Shown one piece after another: positions 40,847 to 48,322 of a stretch of DNA of 64,000 nt. Under the pieces are notes generated by a model that saw only the letters and a list, made by a program, of their open reading frames with translations, made no database searches and was not told the DNA's origin. How positions within the stretch are numbered: the stretch's first letter is position 1; the number at the start of each line of letters is the position of its first letter. The stretch is taken from NCBI RefSeq assembly GCF_003050925.1, contig NZ_QAOV01000013.1, forward strand, positions 124,001 to 188,000. Direction: 5' to 3'. The position numbers were made by a program, and so were the translations under genes. Source of the DNA: Pseudomonas sp. GV085. GTDB taxonomy: Bacteria; Pseudomonadota; Gammaproteobacteria; Pseudomonadales; Pseudomonadaceae.

Positions 40847-40876
40847 AACAACGCCCCGCATGAGCGAGGCGTTGTT
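40847..40876 (-). terminator. Hairpin terminator of the FKBP gene
   Basis: AACAACGCC and GGCGTTGTT with further pairing (one mismatch) form a 13-bp stem 18 bp beyond the FKBP stop codon. The T tract is weak. Confidence 0.6.
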
Positions 40877-40893
40877 ATCGAAGCAGGCGCCGA

Positions 40894-41610
40894 TTACTTG
40901 GCTGCGTCGTCTGCTTTTGCCGGATCCTTGATGGCCAGCAGTTCCAGGTCGAATACCAGCACCGAGTTGGCCGGAATCGCCGGGCTCGGGCTTTGAGCGC
41001 CGTAAGCCAGATCAGCAGGGATGTACAGTTTGTACTTCTCGCCAACGTGCATCAGTTGCAGGCCTTCGACCCAACCCGGGATCACACCGCTGACCGGCAG
41101 ATCGATCGGGCTGCCGCGCTCGACGGAACTGTCGAATACGGTGCCATTGGTCAGCTTGCCGGTGTAGTGAACGGTCACTACGTCAGTCGGCTTTGGCTGA
41201 GGGCCATCGGCTTTCTGCACGACTTCGTACTGCAAGCCCGAAGCGGTGGTGGTCACGCCGGCTTTCTTGGCGTTTTCTTCGAGGAATTTCTTGCCGGCAG
41301 CGGCCGACTCTTCACTCATCTTGGCCATGCGTTCTTCGGCACGCTTTTGCAGCGCGGCGAACGCCTCAACCAGTTCTTCGTCCTTGAGCTTCTGCTCTTT
41401 CTTGCCGACGGCGTCTTCGATGCCCTGGGCTACAGCTTTGGAATCCAGGTCATCCATGCCTTCCTGAGCCAGGCTCTTGCCCATGTTCAGTCCAATGCCG
41501 TAGGAAGCTTTTTGCGCCGGAGTTTTCAGCTCTACGCTGGTCTGCGAATCACAACCCGCGAGTACCAGGCCAACCAGGGCCACCGCCGCCGCCAACCGAT
41601 GCTGTTTCAT
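40894..41610 (-). CDS. FKBP-type peptidyl-prolyl isomerase lipoprotein (FkpA/Mip-like)
   Basis: 238 residues. A lipoprotein signal ends in the lipobox LVLAGC at about residue 19. A helical dimerisation region (about 30-115) is followed by the FKBP domain (about 130-225) with VHYTGKLTNGTVFDSS, GWVEGLQLM and IPADLAYGAQSPSPAIPANSVLVFDLEL. It catalyses prolyl cis-trans isomerisation and chaperones proteins in the periplasm or on the membrane. Monocistronic, with a hairpin after the stop. Confidence 0.94.
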   Translation of the reverse strand: MKQHRLAAAVALVGLVLAGCDSQTSVELKTPAQKASYGIGLNMGKSLAQEGMDDLDSKAVAQGIEDAVGKKEQKLKDEELVEAFAALQKRAEERMAKMSEESAAAGKKFLEENAKKAGVTTTASGLQYEVVQKADGPQPKPTDVVTVHYTGKLTNGTVFDSSVERGSPIDLPVSGVIPGWVEGLQLMHVGEKYKLYIPADLAYGAQSPSPAIPANSVLVFDLELLAIKDPAKADDAAK

Positions 41611-41879
41611 GCTATTTCCTTGTTCATGCGCCTAAAGGGCAATCGAGTAAAGCCGCGAGCTTATCAGGCCGCCACGACCAATGGCTACCGGCATGAGAGC
41701 CGGAAACAATTGATAAGTTCAGGTGTTTAAACGCAATTCACAATTCGGCTGATGAAGCTTCTTTCATCTTGTTCCGACGCAGACTGATTCTTGAACCCAC
41801 AACATCTGGCGTAATGGCCTCTTGCCCCACCTTGGGTACTCGGGCATAACGACATGATCATTCGACAAGGACGTTTATC

Positions 41880-43682
41880 TTGCGCCTCTTCTTTCGCTTA
41901 CTGGTTCTCATCGCAGTACTGCTTGGGCTGGTCTTGGCCGTGGTTCTTTACTACGTCGCCAACCCGAAATTGCCGGCCTGGTCGCCTCCGCAACAAGTTC
42001 ATTACCTGGAGCAATGGAGCGCCGCCGACCGAGAGACTTATTACTTCACACCCCAGGGCACTCAGGTCAAAGGCCTGCGCTATGACTGGTTCACCGCCCT
42101 CGAACTGCCCTTCTCGCAGCAACGCTTCGCCGCCCCCGAATACCTCGCCCGCTTCGGTTTTCTGGTGGACCCCGGCCAGAAGCCGACACTGAACAACCCC
42201 GGCAACCTCCCGGCAGGCTTTACCCGGCACCAGAATACGGGGAGCCCGGATGTGTTTCTGGATGTCACCTGCGCGGCCTGCCACACCGGTGAACTGCGCT
42301 TCAAGGGCCAAGCCGTGCGTATCGACGGCGGCTCGGCGCAGCACGTCCTGCCGTCCAGTGTTCCTACACTCAAAGGGGGCAGTTTCGGACAGGCACTGGT
42401 GGCCAGCCTGGCCTCGACTTACTACAACCCGTGGAAGTTCGAACGTTTCGCACGCAACGTGCTGGGCCAGGACTACGACGCCCGCCATCAACAGTTGCGC
42501 AAAGAATTCAAATCCTCACTGGATACGTTCCTCAAGGTGGCCTGGAACGACACCCATCGCGGGCTCTATCCGACCGAGGAAGGCCCGGGGCGCACAGACG
42601 CCTTCGGGCGCATCGCCAACGCCAGCTTCGGTGATGCGATCTCCCCCGACAATTACCGCGTGGCCAATGCCCCCGTTGACTATCCGCAGCTGTGGGACAT
42701 GTGGACGTTCGAATGGGTGCAGTGGAACGGTTCGGCGAAACAACCGATGGCGCGCAACATCGGCGAAGCGTTGGGTGTCGGCGCCACGCTGAACTTCTTC
42801 GACAAGAACGACCAGCCACTGATGGGCGATGCCCGCTACCCCTCCAGCGTCCGTGTGCGCGACCTGCACCTGATCGAAGAAACCCTGCGACGACTCAAGC
42901 CTCCAGCCTGGCCGGAAGATCTGTTGGGCGCGATCGACAAACCTCTGGCAGCAAGGGGGCGCGCCTTGTTCGCCGAAAACTGCGCGGGTTGTCACGTACC
43001 GCACACCACCCAGGGCGACGGGCGATACGTTCAGCACCTGAAAATGATCCCCGTGGAATACATTGGCACAGACCCCGGCGCAGCCAACAACATCGCCGAC
43101 CACCGCTTCGACCTGACTGCGCTGCAATGGAAGCAGGCGGAGCTGGAAAAACTTGATGTGGAGCCAAAACCCACCGAACCAATGGACCTGAGCAAAATGT
43201 CCGTGGCCAAGGGGCTGGCCTATGTCACCGCCTATGTCCAGGACCGTGCGTATCAAGACGCCAATGTCGGCCCTGCCGAGCGTGCTGAAATGGATGGTTT
43301 CGGCCTGCCGATCGGCGTGCGCGAATTGCGTTCGTACAAGGCCAGGCCATTGGCGGGCGTATGGGCGACAGCGCCGTTCCTGCACAACGGTTCGGTGCCG
43401 AGCATTTATCAATTGCTGTCGCCTCAGGATGAGCGTGCGACCACGTTCTACAAAGGCACTTTCGAATTCGACCCACAGCATCTGGGATATCGCACCGAAG
43501 CCTTCAACAACGCTTTTCTGTTCGACACGCAAATCACCGGCAACCACAACAGCGGTCATGAATTCCGTGCCGGCAAACTCGGCAATGGCGTGATCGGCCG
43601 CGGGTTGCAGCCGCAAGAACGCTGGGCACTGCTGGAATACCTGAAAGTGTTGGGCGGCCCGCTGGAGGCGCAATTGCCATGA
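41880..43682 (+). CDS. Di-heme cytochrome c peroxidase-like protein
   Basis: 600 residues. An N-terminal membrane anchor (about 2-26) exports it to the periplasmic side. Two c-type haem motifs are visible: CAACH near 130 and CAGCH near 368. The FLHNGSVPSIYQLL segment near 500 is conserved in these di-heme oxidases. TTG start at 41880 after ACAAGGACG. It is 28 bp upstream of a catalase-family gene, and the two probably form an operon; substrate unknown. Confidence 0.85.
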   Translation: MRLFFRLLVLIAVLLGLVLAVVLYYVANPKLPAWSPPQQVHYLEQWSAADRETYYFTPQGTQVKGLRYDWFTALELPFSQQRFAAPEYLARFGFLVDPGQKPTLNNPGNLPAGFTRHQNTGSPDVFLDVTCAACHTGELRFKGQAVRIDGGSAQHVLPSSVPTLKGGSFGQALVASLASTYYNPWKFERFARNVLGQDYDARHQQLRKEFKSSLDTFLKVAWNDTHRGLYPTEEGPGRTDAFGRIANASFGDAISPDNYRVANAPVDYPQLWDMWTFEWVQWNGSAKQPMARNIGEALGVGATLNFFDKNDQPLMGDARYPSSVRVRDLHLIEETLRRLKPPAWPEDLLGAIDKPLAARGRALFAENCAGCHVPHTTQGDGRYVQHLKMIPVEYIGTDPGAANNIADHRFDLTALQWKQAELEKLDVEPKPTEPMDLSKMSVAKGLAYVTAYVQDRAYQDANVGPAERAEMDGFGLPIGVRELRSYKARPLAGVWATAPFLHNGSVPSIYQLLSPQDERATTFYKGTFEFDPQHLGYRTEAFNNAFLFDTQITGNHNSGHEFRAGKLGNGVIGRGLQPQERWALLEYLKVLGGPLEAQLP

Positions 43683-43710
43683 TCACAGCCTCAGTCAAAA
43701 GGACTTTCCC

Positions 43711-44847
43711 ATGCTGATAACTCTCTGGCTGCGCCTGGGCGCCTTCCTTGCCAAGCTGTTGCTGTGGTTGCTGGGTCTCGGCGTGCTGGGCTGGGCTCTG
43801 GCCAGCGCCTGGTTTGCCTGGCAGCATCGCGGGCCGGTCTCGGCGCAGGAGTTGATTGCGGACGGCGAAGCCGCGATGACCCAGGACATCATCCAGACCG
43901 CCGTGCGCATCGTCGATCAGCACCGCGAAAGCACCCGCTACCTGCGCGATGCCCACGCCAAGGCCCACGGCTGCGTGAAGGCCGAGGTTCAGGTGCTGCC
44001 GGAACTGCCAGGCGAGCTGCGTCAGGGCGTGTTCAGCGAACCGGGAAAAACCTGGCAAGCGACGATGCGCCTGTCCAACGGCAATGCCTACCCGCAGTTC
44101 GACAGCATCCGCGACGCCCGGGGCATGGCGATCAAACTGTTCGATGTTCCAGGCAAACAACTGTTGAGCGATCAGCAGGGGCGAGGCGAACAGGACTTTG
44201 TAATGTTCAGCCACCCGAACTTCTTTGTCAGTAATGTCGCCGAATACCGTCAGAACGTCGCCGCCCAGGCCGACGGTAAAAAGATGATGGCCTTCTTCCC
44301 CGGCCGGGATCCACGCACCTGGCAGGTTCGCCACCTGTTTATCGCCCTGGCGACGCTGTCCCCAGCCCCGCCAAGCCCAACCCGGACGACATACTTTTCG
44401 GTTTCGCCCTACAAATTCGGTGAAGCCAATGCGAAGTTCCGGGTTGCACCCGATCCGGACAATTGCCCGGCCTACAGCCTGCCGGAACAGAATCGCAAGC
44501 TGCCGAACTTTCTGCGCAATGCGCTGAATCAACAGTTGTCGACTGATCGGGTGCCCGCTTGTTTTGTCTTGCAAATCCAGCGACAGGACGCCAACAAGTA
44601 CATGCCGATCGAAGACACCAGCATTGAGTGGCGCGAAAGCGATGCACCCTTCGAGACCGTGGCGCGAATCAAAGTGCCAGCGCAGGACTTCGATACACCG
44701 GCGCTGAACCTGCAATGCGACAACCAGTCGTTCAATCCCTGGTTCGGCGCTGAAGCACACCGTCCCATCGGCGGGATCAATCGCCTGCGCAAGGCCGTGT
44801 ATGAAGCCGTCAGCGACTACCGACACAGGCGCAACACCGGACTGTAG
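43711..44847 (+). CDS. Catalase-family (SrpA-like) membrane-anchored haem protein
   Basis: 378 residues with an N-terminal transmembrane anchor (about 4-38). Catalase-fold signatures remain: DAHAKAHGCVKAE with the distal histidine, and MRLSNGNAYPQFDSIRDARGMAIKLF. It is shorter than classical catalases and belongs to the catalase-related group, so true catalase activity is uncertain. The pairing with a di-heme cytochrome suggests a periplasmic peroxide or peroxygenase role. The stop codon is three bases before a REP pair. Confidence 0.85.
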   Translation: MLITLWLRLGAFLAKLLLWLLGLGVLGWALASAWFAWQHRGPVSAQELIADGEAAMTQDIIQTAVRIVDQHRESTRYLRDAHAKAHGCVKAEVQVLPELPGELRQGVFSEPGKTWQATMRLSNGNAYPQFDSIRDARGMAIKLFDVPGKQLLSDQQGRGEQDFVMFSHPNFFVSNVAEYRQNVAAQADGKKMMAFFPGRDPRTWQVRHLFIALATLSPAPPSPTRTTYFSVSPYKFGEANAKFRVAPDPDNCPAYSLPEQNRKLPNFLRNALNQQLSTDRVPACFVLQIQRQDANKYMPIEDTSIEWRESDAPFETVARIKVPAQDFDTPALNLQCDNQSFNPWFGAEAHRPIGGINRLRKAVYEAVSDYRHRRNTGL

Positions 44848-44849
44848 GT

Positions 44850-44947
44850 GTAGGAGCGAGCTTGCTCGCGAAAAACCCACGTGCGCCGCTGGCTATCTGA
44901 ATTTACGCGTTATCGTTCACGACCTTCGCGAGCTAGCTCGCTCCTGC
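44850..44947. repeat. REP inverted pair (REPIN)
   Basis: GTAGGAGCGAGCTTGCTCGCGA faces TTCGCGAGCTAGCTCGCTCCTGC (two changes) just after the catalase-family gene. Confidence 0.92.
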
Positions 44948-44978
44948 AGAGCGCGAGGAAAGCCAAACCCCAGACAGC

Positions 44979-45003
44979 AAAAAGCCCGCACAAGGCGGGC
45001 TTT
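44979..45003 (-). terminator. Terminator of the first tRNA pair
   Basis: On the minus strand, AAAGCCCGCC and its complement are followed by a T run, 41 bp beyond tRNA-Asp. Confidence 0.82.
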
Positions 45004-45043
45004 CTGTGGTGACCTGGCGTTCAGTGTTCCAGGTTACCGAATA

Positions 45044-45120
45044 TGGCGCAGCGGACGGGACTCGAACCCGCGACCCCCGGCGTGACAGGCCGGTATTCTA
45101 ACCGACTGAACTACCGCTGC
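45044..45120 (-). tRNA. tRNA-Asp (GTC), copy 1
   Basis: 77 nt including the encoded CCA. The acceptor stem GCAGCGG pairs with CCGCTGC; the anticodon loop is CTGTCAC with anticodon GTC; the T arm is CGGGTTCGAGTCCCG. Confidence 0.97.
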
Positions 45121-45135
45121 GCGTAGCGTTGAAAG

Positions 45136-45211
45136 TGGTGGGTGATGACGGGATCGAACCGCCGACATTCTGCTTGTAAGGCAGACGCTCTCCCAGCTGA
45201 GCTAATCACCC
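45136..45211 (-). tRNA. tRNA-Val (TAC), copy 1
   Basis: 76 nt including the encoded CCA. The acceptor GGGTGAT pairs with ATCACCC; the anticodon loop is CTTACAA with anticodon TAC; the D arm is GCTCAGCTGGGAGAGC. A CATAAT -10 lies upstream on the minus strand at 45233-45238. Confidence 0.97.
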
Positions 45212-45344
45212 TTTACCTTCGTTGCGGGACACATTATGCCACAGGTTTTTATAAAGTGTTGATTTATTTGAAGTTTTTTTCAAAAAAATCTAAAAACCGG
45301 TGAAACGATGCAACCCACAGGAACAACAGTGAAACTTGAGGCAG

Positions 45345-45368
45345 AAAAAAACCCGCCTAAGCGGGCTT
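45345..45368 (-). terminator. Terminator of the second tRNA pair
   Basis: On the minus strand, GCCCGC-TTAG-GCGGGT is followed by seven T residues, before the promoter of the first tRNA pair. Confidence 0.85.
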
Positions 45369-45410
45369 TTCCGTGGTGACCTGGCGTTCAGTGTTCCAGG
45401 TTACCGAATA

Positions 45411-45487
45411 TGGCGCAGCGGACGGGACTCGAACCCGCGACCCCCGGCGTGACAGGCCGGTATTCTAACCGACTGAACTACCGCTGC
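45411..45487 (-). tRNA. tRNA-Asp (GTC), copy 2
   Basis: 77 nt, base-for-base the same as copy 1 over the mature tRNA. It follows tRNA-Val copy 2 in the same transcript. Confidence 0.97.
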
Positions 45488-45506
45488 GCGTAACACTTGA
45501 AACGAA

Positions 45507-45582
45507 TGGTGGGTGATGACGGGATCGAACCGCCGACATTCTGCTTGTAAGGCAGACGCTCTCCCAGCTGAGCTAATCACCC
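45507..45582 (-). tRNA. tRNA-Val (TAC), copy 2
   Basis: 76 nt, the same as copy 1 over the mature tRNA. It is the first gene of the transcript starting from the promoter at 45603-45631. Confidence 0.97.
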
Positions 45583-45602
45583 TTCGCTTCGGTGTGGCGC
45601 GC

Positions 45603-45631
45603 ATTCTACGGAGCGACCCAACCTCTGGCAA
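45603..45631 (-). promoter_or_regulatory. Sigma-70 promoter of the tRNA cluster
   Basis: Minus-strand -35 TTGCCA (45631-45626) and -10 TAGAAT (45608-45603) with the ideal 17-bp spacing, 21 bp upstream of tRNA-Val copy 2. Confidence 0.75.
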
Positions 45632-45741
45632 GCACTTTTTAAAATAATTTTCTCAGGCCTTCCAAAGGCTTAGAGAAAGGTTGGCCTATGGCACGGCGAA
45701 GACAATAATGCCCGCCTTTGTATAAAGGAGAGACTCACCCC

Positions 45742-46662
45742 ATGTGGTTCAAAAACCTGCTTATCTATCGCCTGACCCAAGATCTGCCTGTTGATGCCGA
45801 GGCGTTGGAAACTGCACTGGCCACCAAACTGGCGCGCCCATGTGCAAGCCAGGAGTTGACCACCTACGGTTTCGTTGCGCCATTCGGCAAAGGCGAAGAT
45901 GCGCCGCTGGTGCATGTCAGCGGTGACTTCCTGCTGGTGTCCGCGCGCAAGGAAGAACGTATATTGCCGGGCAGCGTCGTGCGTGACGCGGTCAAGGAAA
46001 AGGTCGAAGAGATCGAAGCCGAGCAAATGCGCAAGGTCTATAAGAAGGAACGCGATCAGATCAAGGATGAAATCATCCAGGCCTTCCTGCCTCGCGCCTT
46101 TATCCGCCGCTCGTCGACCTTCGCCGCCATCGCGCCGAAACAGGGCCTGATCCTGGTCAACTCGGCCAGCCCGAAACGCGCCGAAGACTTGCTGTCGACC
46201 TTGCGCGAAGTGATCGGTACCCTACCGGTGCGTCCGCTGACCGTGAAAATGTCCCCGACCGCGACCATGACCGAGTGGGTCACCACGCAGAAAGCCGCAG
46301 ACGACTTCTTTGTGCTGGACGAGTGCGAACTGCGCGACACCCACGAAGACGGCGGCATTGTGCGTTGCAAGCGCCAGGACCTGACCAGCGAAGAAATCCA
46401 GTTGCACCTGAGCACCGGCAAAGTGGTCACTCAGTTGTCCCTGGCCTGGCAGGACAAACTGTCGTTCGTCCTTGACGACAAAATGGTGGTCAAGCGCCTG
46501 AAATTCGAAGACTTGCTGCAAGACCAGGCGGAACAGGACGGCGGCGACGAAGCCCTGGGCCAACTGGACGCCAGCTTCACCCTGATGATGCTGACCTTCG
46601 GCGATTTCCTGCCGGCGCTGGTTGAAGCGCTGGGCGGCGAAGAGACTCCGCAAGGCATCTAA
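45742..46662 (+). CDS. rdgC: Recombination-associated protein RdgC
   Basis: 306-residue ring-forming DNA-binding protein that modulates RecA activity and replication restart. The N-terminus MWFKNLLIYRLTQDL is characteristic, as is IPGSVVRDAVKEKVEEIEAEQMRKV-type sequence near 75-100, and the FDEDF-like DASFTLMMLTFGDFLPAL region near the end. ATG at 45742 is set by the AAGGAGAG ribosome-binding site. Monocistronic, between the tRNA cluster and a REP pair. Confidence 0.96.
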   Translation: MWFKNLLIYRLTQDLPVDAEALETALATKLARPCASQELTTYGFVAPFGKGEDAPLVHVSGDFLLVSARKEERILPGSVVRDAVKEKVEEIEAEQMRKVYKKERDQIKDEIIQAFLPRAFIRRSSTFAAIAPKQGLILVNSASPKRAEDLLSTLREVIGTLPVRPLTVKMSPTATMTEWVTTQKAADDFFVLDECELRDTHEDGGIVRCKRQDLTSEEIQLHLSTGKVVTQLSLAWQDKLSFVLDDKMVVKRLKFEDLLQDQAEQDGGDEALGQLDASFTLMMLTFGDFLPALVEALGGEETPQGI

Positions 46663-46680
46663 AGCCTTGTGATCTCTCCT

Positions 46681-46760
46681 GTAGGAGCGAGCTTGCTCGC
46701 GATGGAGTGTCAGTAGCCCCTCTTTGTCTGACACACCATCGCGAGCAAGCTCGCTCCTAC
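46681..46760. repeat. REP inverted pair (REPIN)
   Basis: Perfect facing GTAGGAGCGAGCTTGCTCGCGA copies around a 36-bp loop that itself has short TGTCAG/CTGACA pairing, after rdgC. Confidence 0.94.
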
Positions 46761-46798
46761 AGGGGTTTTGTAGCGTCGCTTAAAATAAGGATCAAGCC

Positions 46799-47764
46799 AT
46801 GCGCGCACTGGCTGCATTGAGTCGTTTTGTCGGCAACACTTTCGCTTACTGGGTACTGATTTTCGCTGTCGTGGCGTTTCTGCAGCCGGCGTGGTTCCTC
46901 GGCCTCAAAGGCGCCATCGTGCCCTTGTTGGGGCTGGTGATGTTCGGCATGGGCCTGACCCTCAAACTCGAAGACTTCGCCGAAGTCGCTCGCCATCCAT
47001 GGCGCGTGGCCCTGGGCGTGGTTGCACATTTCGTGATCATGCCGGGCGTGGCGTGGTTGCTCTGCCAGGTGTTCCACTTGCCACCGGAAATCGCCGTCGG
47101 TGTGATTCTGGTCGGCTGCTGCCCGAGCGGCACCTCGTCGAACGTGATGACCTGGCTGGCCCGCGGCGACCTGGCGCTGTCGGTGGCCATCGCCGCCGTC
47201 ACCACCCTCCTCGCCCCGCTGCTGACCCCAGCCCTGATCTGGCTGCTGGCCTCGGCCTGGTTGCCGGTGTCGTTCATGGAGTTGTTCTGGTCGATCTTGC
47301 AAGTGGTGCTGCTGCCGATCGTGCTGGGCGTGGTTGCCCAACGGGTGCTCGGCGACAAGGTTCGGCATGCCGTGGACGTGTTGCCGCTGGTGTCGGTTGT
47401 GAGCATCGTGATCATCGTCACGGCGGTGGTGGCCGCCAGCCAGGCGAAGATTGCCGAGTCCGGCTTGCTGATCATGGCCGTGGTCATGCTGCACAACAGC
47501 TTTGGCTACCTGCTGGGTTACTTCACCGGGCGCCTGTTCAAGTTGCCCCTAGCCCAGCGCAAGTCCCTGGCCCTGGAAGTCGGCATGCAGAACTCCGGAT
47601 TGGGCGCGGCCCTGGCCAGCGCGCACTTCTCGCCACTGGCGGCAGTGCCCAGCGCATTGTTCAGCGTCTGGCACAACATTTCCGGGGCATTGCTCTCCAC
47701 GTATTTGCGCCGCATGAGTGAAAAGCAGGATCGGGAAATGGCTGCACAGCAGGCGACTGACTGA
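46799..47764 (+). CDS. Bile-acid:sodium symporter (BASS) family transporter
   Basis: 321-residue inner-membrane protein with about ten helices. BASS signatures are GLVMFGMGLTLKLEDF near 40-56, GCCPSGTSSNVMTWLARGDLALS near 107-129 and EVGMQNSGLGAALA near 263. Bacterial members import organic anions such as pantoate or pyruvate with sodium; the substrate here is unknown. The ATG lies 38 bp after a REP pair. Confidence 0.92.
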   Translation: MRALAALSRFVGNTFAYWVLIFAVVAFLQPAWFLGLKGAIVPLLGLVMFGMGLTLKLEDFAEVARHPWRVALGVVAHFVIMPGVAWLLCQVFHLPPEIAVGVILVGCCPSGTSSNVMTWLARGDLALSVAIAAVTTLLAPLLTPALIWLLASAWLPVSFMELFWSILQVVLLPIVLGVVAQRVLGDKVRHAVDVLPLVSVVSIVIIVTAVVAASQAKIAESGLLIMAVVMLHNSFGYLLGYFTGRLFKLPLAQRKSLALEVGMQNSGLGAALASAHFSPLAAVPSALFSVWHNISGALLSTYLRRMSEKQDREMAAQQATD

Positions 47765-47811
47765 TTCAAAAACTTGATCCCCGGGTTAATGCTGGGCACT
47801 CTATTGCCCAT

Positions 47812-47862
47812 CGCGAGGACGACCTCGCGGCTCGATCGAGTCATTAATCAGGGGACGACCCC
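47812..47862 (+). promoter_or_regulatory. Guanidine-II (mini-ykkC) riboswitch
   Basis: Two consecutive hairpins with identical ACGA loops: CGCGAGG-ACGA-CCTCGCG (47812-47829) and GGGG-ACGA-CCCC (47851-47862), joined by a 21-base linker. Two ACGR-loop hairpins followed closely by a ribosome-binding site (GGAGG, 47873-47877) are the defining form of the guanidine-II class. It controls the downstream sugE/gdx, the usual target. Confidence 0.92.
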
Positions 47863-47882
47863 GTCAGACGATGGAGGTCTTC

Positions 47883-48197
47883 ATGTCCTGGATCATTCTG
47901 TTTTTCGCCGGCCTGTTCGAAGTCGGCTGGGCCGTCGGCCTCAAGTACACCGACGGTTTCACCCGCCCGCTCCCCACTGTGTTGACCGTTGCGGCCATGG
48001 CTATCAGCCTTGGCTTGCTCGGCCTTGCAATGAAGGAATTGCCGCTGGGTACGGCCTATGCGATCTGGACCGGGGTCGGCGCCGTGGGCACGGTGATCGC
48101 CGGGATCATCCTGTTTGGCGAGTCCATGGCACTGGTGCGGTTGGCGAGTGTGGCGTTGATCATTTCCGGGTTGGTTGGCCTGAAGGTCAGCGCTTAA
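47883..48197 (+). CDS. sugE: SMR-family guanidinium exporter SugE/Gdx
   Basis: 104-residue, four-helix inner-membrane exporter. Glu13 in AGLFEVGWAVGLK is the central proton/substrate carboxylate; the WAVGLKYTDGF and GTAYAIWTGVGAVGT segments are SugE-type rather than EmrE-type. Gdx proteins export guanidinium in exchange for protons. ATG at 47883 is fixed by GGAGG and by the conserved MSWIILFFAGL start. The riboswitch upstream strongly supports the guanidinium assignment. Confidence 0.95.
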   Translation: MSWIILFFAGLFEVGWAVGLKYTDGFTRPLPTVLTVAAMAISLGLLGLAMKELPLGTAYAIWTGVGAVGTVIAGIILFGESMALVRLASVALIISGLVGLKVSA

Positions 48198-48210
48198 GCC
48201 ACTACCGCCA

Positions 48211-48303
48211 ATCGCGAGCAGGCTCACTCCTACAAGGTTTTATGGTGTGTCGGAGATTTTCACCACACCCACGATCCCTGTAGGAGTGAGCCTGCTCGCG
48301 ATG
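48211..48303. repeat. REP inverted pair, opposite arm order
   Basis: ATCGCGAGCAGGCTCACTCCTAC first and GTAGGAGTGAGCCTGCTCGCGAT second, between the convergent sugE and MFS-acyltransferase genes. Confidence 0.92.
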
Positions 48304-48322
48304 AGGCCCGCTCAAACAACCG

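Noticed and set aside
45231..45300. Possible small ORF or attachment site between the tRNA pairs
   Set aside because: No integrase gene, no direct repeat of a tRNA 3' end beyond the duplication; the AT-rich stretch is explained as promoter and terminator sequence.
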